Assembly: GCA_033763895.1 (NCBI GenBank)
Contig: JANRJQ010000010.1
Coordinates: 376,146 to 440,145, forward strand
DNA length: 64,000 nt
Direction of reading: 5' to 3'
Source: Chloroherpetonaceae bacterium
GTDB lineage: Bacteria; Bacteroidota; Chlorobiia; Chlorobiales; Thermochlorobacteraceae
Every line of letters begins with the position of its first letter. The first letter of the stretch is position 1. This document shows positions 59,845-64,000 of the stretch, piece after piece. The notes under the pieces are model-generated. The model saw only the letters and a list, made by a program, of their open reading frames with translations. It ran no database searches and was not told where the DNA came from. Both the position numbers and the translations under genes were made by a program.

Positions 59845-62568
59845 ATGAAAAACTTTTTAAGAATATTTTTTCTATTTTTTCTTTTTTTCTTAAGTTCTAC
59901 TATTCAAGCCCAAAATGATTTTCGAGAAGAGACGATTTATTTTTTAATGACTTCACGATTTTATGATGGAGATACACTAAACAGCAAACCGACAGAATGG
60001 AGTTCTTTTCCAAGACCACAAATCACGAATCCAAAAGATGTTACTTGGAGAGGCGACTTTAAAGGTCTGATTCAAAAGTTAGATTATATAAAAGATTTAG
60101 GATTTACAGCGATTTGGATTACTCCGATTGTTCAAAACCGAAGCCCACTCGATTATCACGGATATCATGCTTGGGATTTCACGCGGGTTGACCCGCGATT
60201 GGAATCGCCCGGTTATACTTTCAAAACACTGATAGACTCTGCCCACTCAAAAGGTTTGAAAATTATTTTGGATGTCGTGCTCAACCACGCGGGAAGATTT
60301 GGTGTTAAGGGAAAAGCAGAAATCAAGTATAATACTGATACCACCCAAGCTTGGGGAAAGGATTCACAAGGAAAAGCCTTAAAAGATAATCCTAATTGGC
60401 AATATGACGGAGTTACTCCAAACCCGGATGACGGAAAAATTTGGTCAAGAGCAAATGTGGCCAAAATGCCTCCGCCCTTTAATCAAAACTTGTCTTTATA
60501 TAATTGGCCATCAAAAGAAAGCTACATTGATACCTCTGACCCTGATTGGTATCATCACTCTGGAAATGGTTTTGCACAAGGTTATGATGATACCACAAAT
60601 CTTTATCAACGTGCTTTAGCAGGCGATACTCCCGATTTTCACACGAGAAGCGATTCCGTAAGGAAGTATTTGGTTGAAGCATACAAACAATACATTGAGA
60701 TGGGAATTGATGGGATGCGATTAGATGCCATTAAACACATCAACATTCATGATTTATTATATTTTGTAGATGCATTCAGAGCGATTAACCCACAGCTTTT
60801 TTTTGTTGGCGAGGTCGCACAAAAGCGTCATGAATTGCATCAGGTGGAGCAAATTAATCCACATTGGTACACTTGGAGAAATGGGGTGGGTTCAGAACCC
60901 TCAGGAATTTCGGTTTTCGATTTCTATGCTATGGCAACTTTTCACCTTTTTGAAAAAGGGGAATCATTCTCTGGTGTTACTTCAGCATCTCGCTATGACC
61001 ACCTTTATGCAGATCCATCGAGTTTAGTGACCTTTCTAGATAATCATGATTTTGGTCCTAATAATGATTGGAACAGACGTTTTGGAAATACCGCACAAAA
61101 TTTAGCGGCTTGCTTAAACTTTATGTTTACTTGGCGAGGAATCCCATCAGTTTACTATGGTACTGAAATGCAATTCAAGCAAGGAGCATATACTGATATA
61201 AAAGATGCCAGTGATATCGAAAGATCGATTGATTTAACAGGAAGAGCCTATTATGGCGATGTTTTGAATCAAGCGCCAAACCATCCCATATACAAACACA
61301 TCAAAAAGTTGAATGCCATTCGTAAGGCACTGCCTGCGTTACAAAAGGGAACTTGGCAATGGGCCGGCGGCGGTGGTGGAAATGGGGTTGGATACATCCG
61401 TAAATTTGGATCGAATGAAGTTGTTGTAGGTTTGGCAAAAGATGGTGCAGTTACCTTCAACTTTATTGGTCTCACCAATGGCATTTATCGTGATGCAGTG
61501 ACTGGAAATGAAATTAATGTGTCTAATGGTAATCTTTCATTCACAGTTCAACCTAGCTCCGCGGGAATATATGTGCTTAATGGCCCCGGCCTAATCGGTG
61601 AACTTGGATCTGGTTATTTTCAATCTTCCTCTTCTGGAGCAGGTTCGGGAGGTGGAAACTCAAGACCAACTGTAGTCTCATTTAACCCAACTTCACCCAC
61701 TCCCGGGTCAAACCTAACTGTGCGATATGTTGGCCAATTAAGTACTGCTTCACAAGTTAATTTGTATTGGGGAATCGATGCTTGGCAGTCTATAACGACT
61801 ACACAAATGCAAAAACAAAATGATTCCACTTGGCAAACAACGGTAACTATTCCTCAAAACGCAACTCAGCGATTTGTCTGTGCATTTAATAATGGTTCAG
61901 GTACTTGGGATAATAATAACGGCGCTGATTTTCAAGTTTCATTATTGGGTTCAGGAGGCGGCGGTAATGGAAATGGGATTACTATTTACTTTCGTCCGCC
62001 ACAAAATTGGAATGCCCAGAGAATTTATTTCTATGAAGCATCTCCTTCAGTGACAACTCCAAGTTGGGATGGATCACCTTCAATGTCTTCAATGGGCAAT
62101 GGGTGGTTTTCTTACACAATTCCTTCTGTTACGAGTATTAGAGTAATTTTTCGGGATAATGCAAATAATCAGATTCCTGCATCTCTTCAACCCGGTTTTA
62201 TAAGAACTGCTTCCGGATGGTACGATGGGACAACAAATTCTTGGACTGACTCGAGCCCACTTAGCACACCAAGACAAAGAGAAATCGAAATGAAAGTTGA
62301 GTTGCTTCAGAATTATCCTAATCCTTTTAATCCATCCACATTTATCACTTACCAACTTACAGAACCTTCAGTTGTAAATTTGGAGATATTCGACGTTTTT
62401 GGTAGAAAAGTTGTAACATTAGTTAACCGTCTTCAAGGTTTAGGAAGATACAGCGTAAGATTTGATGCGTCGGAGCAAAAACTAAGTAGCGGGACATATT
62501 TTTATCGGATAAATACAAAAGGAACCAAGTCATTTTCAAAAACGCTTAAAATGACTTTGGTGAAATAA
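59845..62568 (+). CDS. T9SS-exported alpha-amylase-family enzyme with starch-binding modules
   Basis: 907 residues. Signal peptide (1-22, IQAQ). GH13 barrel (about 25-440): DVVLNHAG, GIDGMRLDAIKHIN with the nucleophile Asp, FVGEVAQ with the acid/base Glu, and LDNHDFG. Next are a beta-sandwich C-domain (about 490-580), two CBM25/26-type starch-binding modules (about 595-700 and 705-805) separated by Gly/Ser-rich linkers, and a C-terminal type IX secretion sorting domain (NYPNPFNPSTFITYQ to KTLKMTLVK). It is sent across the outer membrane and likely degrades starch or glycogen-type glucans. It starts 2 bp after the WecG-like gene. Confidence 0.92.
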   Translation: MKNFLRIFFLFFLFFLSSTIQAQNDFREETIYFLMTSRFYDGDTLNSKPTEWSSFPRPQITNPKDVTWRGDFKGLIQKLDYIKDLGFTAIWITPIVQNRSPLDYHGYHAWDFTRVDPRLESPGYTFKTLIDSAHSKGLKIILDVVLNHAGRFGVKGKAEIKYNTDTTQAWGKDSQGKALKDNPNWQYDGVTPNPDDGKIWSRANVAKMPPPFNQNLSLYNWPSKESYIDTSDPDWYHHSGNGFAQGYDDTTNLYQRALAGDTPDFHTRSDSVRKYLVEAYKQYIEMGIDGMRLDAIKHINIHDLLYFVDAFRAINPQLFFVGEVAQKRHELHQVEQINPHWYTWRNGVGSEPSGISVFDFYAMATFHLFEKGESFSGVTSASRYDHLYADPSSLVTFLDNHDFGPNNDWNRRFGNTAQNLAACLNFMFTWRGIPSVYYGTEMQFKQGAYTDIKDASDIERSIDLTGRAYYGDVLNQAPNHPIYKHIKKLNAIRKALPALQKGTWQWAGGGGGNGVGYIRKFGSNEVVVGLAKDGAVTFNFIGLTNGIYRDAVTGNEINVSNGNLSFTVQPSSAGIYVLNGPGLIGELGSGYFQSSSSGAGSGGGNSRPTVVSFNPTSPTPGSNLTVRYVGQLSTASQVNLYWGIDAWQSITTTQMQKQNDSTWQTTVTIPQNATQRFVCAFNNGSGTWDNNNGADFQVSLLGSGGGGNGNGITIYFRPPQNWNAQRIYFYEASPSVTTPSWDGSPSMSSMGNGWFSYTIPSVTSIRVIFRDNANNQIPASLQPGFIRTASGWYDGTTNSWTDSSPLSTPRQREIEMKVELLQNYPNPFNPSTFITYQLTEPSVVNLEIFDVFGRKVVTLVNRLQGLGRYSVRFDASEQKLSSGTYFYRINTKGTKSFSKTLKMTLVK

Positions 62569-62628
62569 GCAACAGAATGAATTTTTTTGTTACTTTGTAT
62601 TTTCAAAGAAACACAAAACCAAGATTCA

Positions 62629-63630
62629 ATGAAAGCGAGTGTATTAGAAGGCGCAGGTCACAAATTACGATTGCTTGAAGTTCCTGAACCATTGCCATCG
62701 CCTAATGATGTTATCATTGAGTTGAAGGCTGCAGCTTTAAATCACCGTGATGTTTGGATTCAAAAAGGTCTCTATCCCGGTTTAAATTTGGCCGTAACCT
62801 TGGGTTCAGATGGGTGTGGGGTCGTAAAAGCTTGTGGAAGTCAAGTAAGTGAAGAATGGTTAAACAAGGCGGTAATTATTAACCCAAGCATTGAATGGGG
62901 AATCGATGAAAATGTTCATGATGCAAACTTTAAAATCTTAGGTTTACCTGAAGATGGTACTTTTGCTGAATGCGTTCGCGTTCCTTCCTCGAATATATAC
63001 CCTAAGCCAAAACATCTAACCTTTGAACAGGCTGCTGCACTTCCTTTAGCAGGTTTAACAGCATACAGAGCACTTTTTTCAAGAGCAAAATTGAAACCCG
63101 GAGAAAAAATACTTATTACTGGAATAGGTGGAGGTGCAGCCTTGATGGCGATGCAATTTGCTTTGGCTGCGAAAGCAAATGTTTATGTCACTTCAAGTTC
63201 AAATGAAAAGTTACAAAAAGCTGCACAATTTGGAGTTAAAGCTGGTTTCCTTTATACAGACTCTAAATGGCAAGAGAAAGTCATGAAAGAAGTGGAAGGT
63301 TTTGATGTTATAGTAGATAGTGCAGGTGGAGAAAATTTTGATAAACTGATTTCGCTTGCGAATCCAAGTGGTAGAATTGTAACATTTGGCGCCACTGCCG
63401 GAACCGTAAAAGAGATCAACATAAGAAAACTGTTTTGGAAACAACTTTCAATTTTAGGGACTACAATGGGCTCGGCGAATGATTTTGAGAATATGCTGAA
63501 ATTTGTAAAAAAACATAAAATCGTACCGATTATTGACAGCAATTTTCTTCTTCAAGAAGCTGAATTTGCAATGAGAAAGATGGAAAGAGGAGAGCAATTT
63601 GGAAAAATAGTTCTTAAAATAACTAACTAA
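62629..63630 (+). CDS. Medium-chain dehydrogenase/reductase (zinc-type alcohol dehydrogenase/quinone reductase family)
   Basis: 333 residues. GroES-like half with AALNHRDVWIQKGLYPG and GSDGCGVV; Rossmann half with the cofactor motif ITGIGGGAALMAMQFA. SSSNEK after beta-2 suggests NADP. The usual catalytic zinc Cys-His-Cys set is not clearly present, so it may be a zinc-free quinone-reductase-like enzyme. I took the ATG at 62629; the frame runs 14 codons further up, without family character. Substrate unknown. Precedes dps by 18 bp. Confidence 0.83.
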   Translation: MKASVLEGAGHKLRLLEVPEPLPSPNDVIIELKAAALNHRDVWIQKGLYPGLNLAVTLGSDGCGVVKACGSQVSEEWLNKAVIINPSIEWGIDENVHDANFKILGLPEDGTFAECVRVPSSNIYPKPKHLTFEQAAALPLAGLTAYRALFSRAKLKPGEKILITGIGGGAALMAMQFALAAKANVYVTSSSNEKLQKAAQFGVKAGFLYTDSKWQEKVMKEVEGFDVIVDSAGGENFDKLISLANPSGRIVTFGATAGTVKEINIRKLFWKQLSILGTTMGSANDFENMLKFVKKHKIVPIIDSNFLLQEAEFAMRKMERGEQFGKIVLKITN

Positions 63631-63648
63631 AACAGAAGTGAGGGAAAT

Positions 63649-64000
63649 ATGTCAGTAGAAGTAAAGGTAAAACACACCACTGAAGTTGTTATACAAGCAA
63701 TTAACAGGCAAATTGCGAATACTTATTTGCTTTCAATTAAGTACAAGAAATTTCATTGGCATGTTTCGGGGCCATTCTTTAAGCAGTTGCATGATCTTTT
63801 TGATATGCACCACGGTCAATTATTGACGATAATCGATGATTTAGCCGAGAGATCAAGATCTATCGGAGGTCATCCAATTGCAACTGCAAGTGAATTCATA
63901 AACAATTCAGAACTCGAAGAAGCAATGGGTTATAACTTTTCACCCTTACAGATGGTTGAAATGCTCTATTCCGATTCTGATCTTATCATCGATTCTCTTC
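63649..64000 (+). CDS. dps: Dps family ferritin-like protein (3' end outside window)
   Basis: The first 117 residues are present and the frame is open at the right edge. FHWHVSGPFFKQLHDLFDMHH and DDLAERSRSIGGHP are the Dps ferroxidase-site helices (His from one subunit, Asp/Glu from the next). Dps stores iron and protects DNA from peroxide as a dodecamer. A GAGGG Shine-Dalgarno lies before the ATG. Confidence 0.92.
   Translation, partial: MSVEVKVKHTTEVVIQAINRQIANTYLLSIKYKKFHWHVSGPFFKQLHDLFDMHHGQLLTIIDDLAERSRSIGGHPIATASEFINNSELEEAMGYNFSPLQMVEMLYSDSDLIIDSL

Overview
The window is a dense, AT-rich stretch of bacterial chromosome. It has about 60 genes, short gaps, many overlapping start/stop pairs, and no phage, insertion sequence, plasmid or CRISPR features. 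The gene content points to the Bacteroidota/Chlorobiota (FCB) side of the tree. Evidence includes a type IX secretion sorting domain on an amylase, a DUF5916 protein, a CarboxypepD_reg/TonB-dependent receptor, a Wzi-like barrel, a YumC-type ferredoxin-NADP reductase like that of green sulfur bacteria, a GlmU-like protein, and genes mostly without Shine-Dalgarno sequences. I cannot name a genus. No photosynthesis genes are present.

Layout: 1-10 kb is almost all minus strand. It holds the tail of ychF (plus strand), then dedA, purC, mltG, a chorismate mutase, a HAD-like protein lacking its nucleophile and a YacP-type nuclease, followed by a TolC/HlyD/ABC export operon (4.8-10 kb). 10-15 kb is plus strand: obgE, HPr, a DUF5916 barrel and a GlmU-like protein. 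15-19 kb is minus strand: tsaB, a GNAT, a large glycosyltransferase fused to a shortened phosphoglycosyl transferase, and a polyprenol-phosphate mannose synthase type enzyme. 19.5-25.7 kb is plus strand: YmdB-type phosphoesterase, FtsE, a small unknown, an SDR, ferredoxin-NADP reductase, an HD-GYP response regulator and a DHH phosphoesterase. 25.8-28.9 kb holds a TonB-dependent receptor behind a TetR regulator, with an operator-like palindrome between them.

29-45 kb mixes YbbR, a TPR-GGDEF cyclase, a divergent ferrochelatase, an MBL hydrolase, unknown envelope proteins, a J-domain protein, a Gdx/SugE exporter, RecX, peroxiredoxin, NDH-2, a secreted pullulanase-like enzyme and panB. Next come ccmC, a 45-codon ccmD and ccmE (44.7-46 kb). 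46-50.4 kb holds a TPR lipoprotein, hisA, hisH and a sigma-54 activator overlapping hisH. 50.5-55 kb holds a Wzi-like barrel, a hairpin-rich gap ending in a terminator, and a large ABC permease. Two tandem tRNA-Ser genes follow. The right end has a lysine 2,3-aminomutase type radical SAM enzyme, ybeY, a polysaccharide operon (phosphoglycosyl transferase, WecG/TagA transferase, T9SS-exported amylase), a dehydrogenase and a dps gene cut by the window edge.

Functional themes are envelope polysaccharide and glycan assembly, outer-membrane export and uptake, starch or glycogen breakdown outside the cytoplasm, cytochrome c maturation and c-di-GMP signalling. I found no obvious new defence or mobile system. 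The best candidates for undescribed biology are the glycosyltransferase/pseudo-phosphoglycosyl-transferase fusion, the export ABC protein with a degenerate nucleotide-binding domain and a histidine-rich segment, the amylase locked into a polysaccharide operon, the Cys-rich tail of HisA, and the structured gap before the ABC permease.
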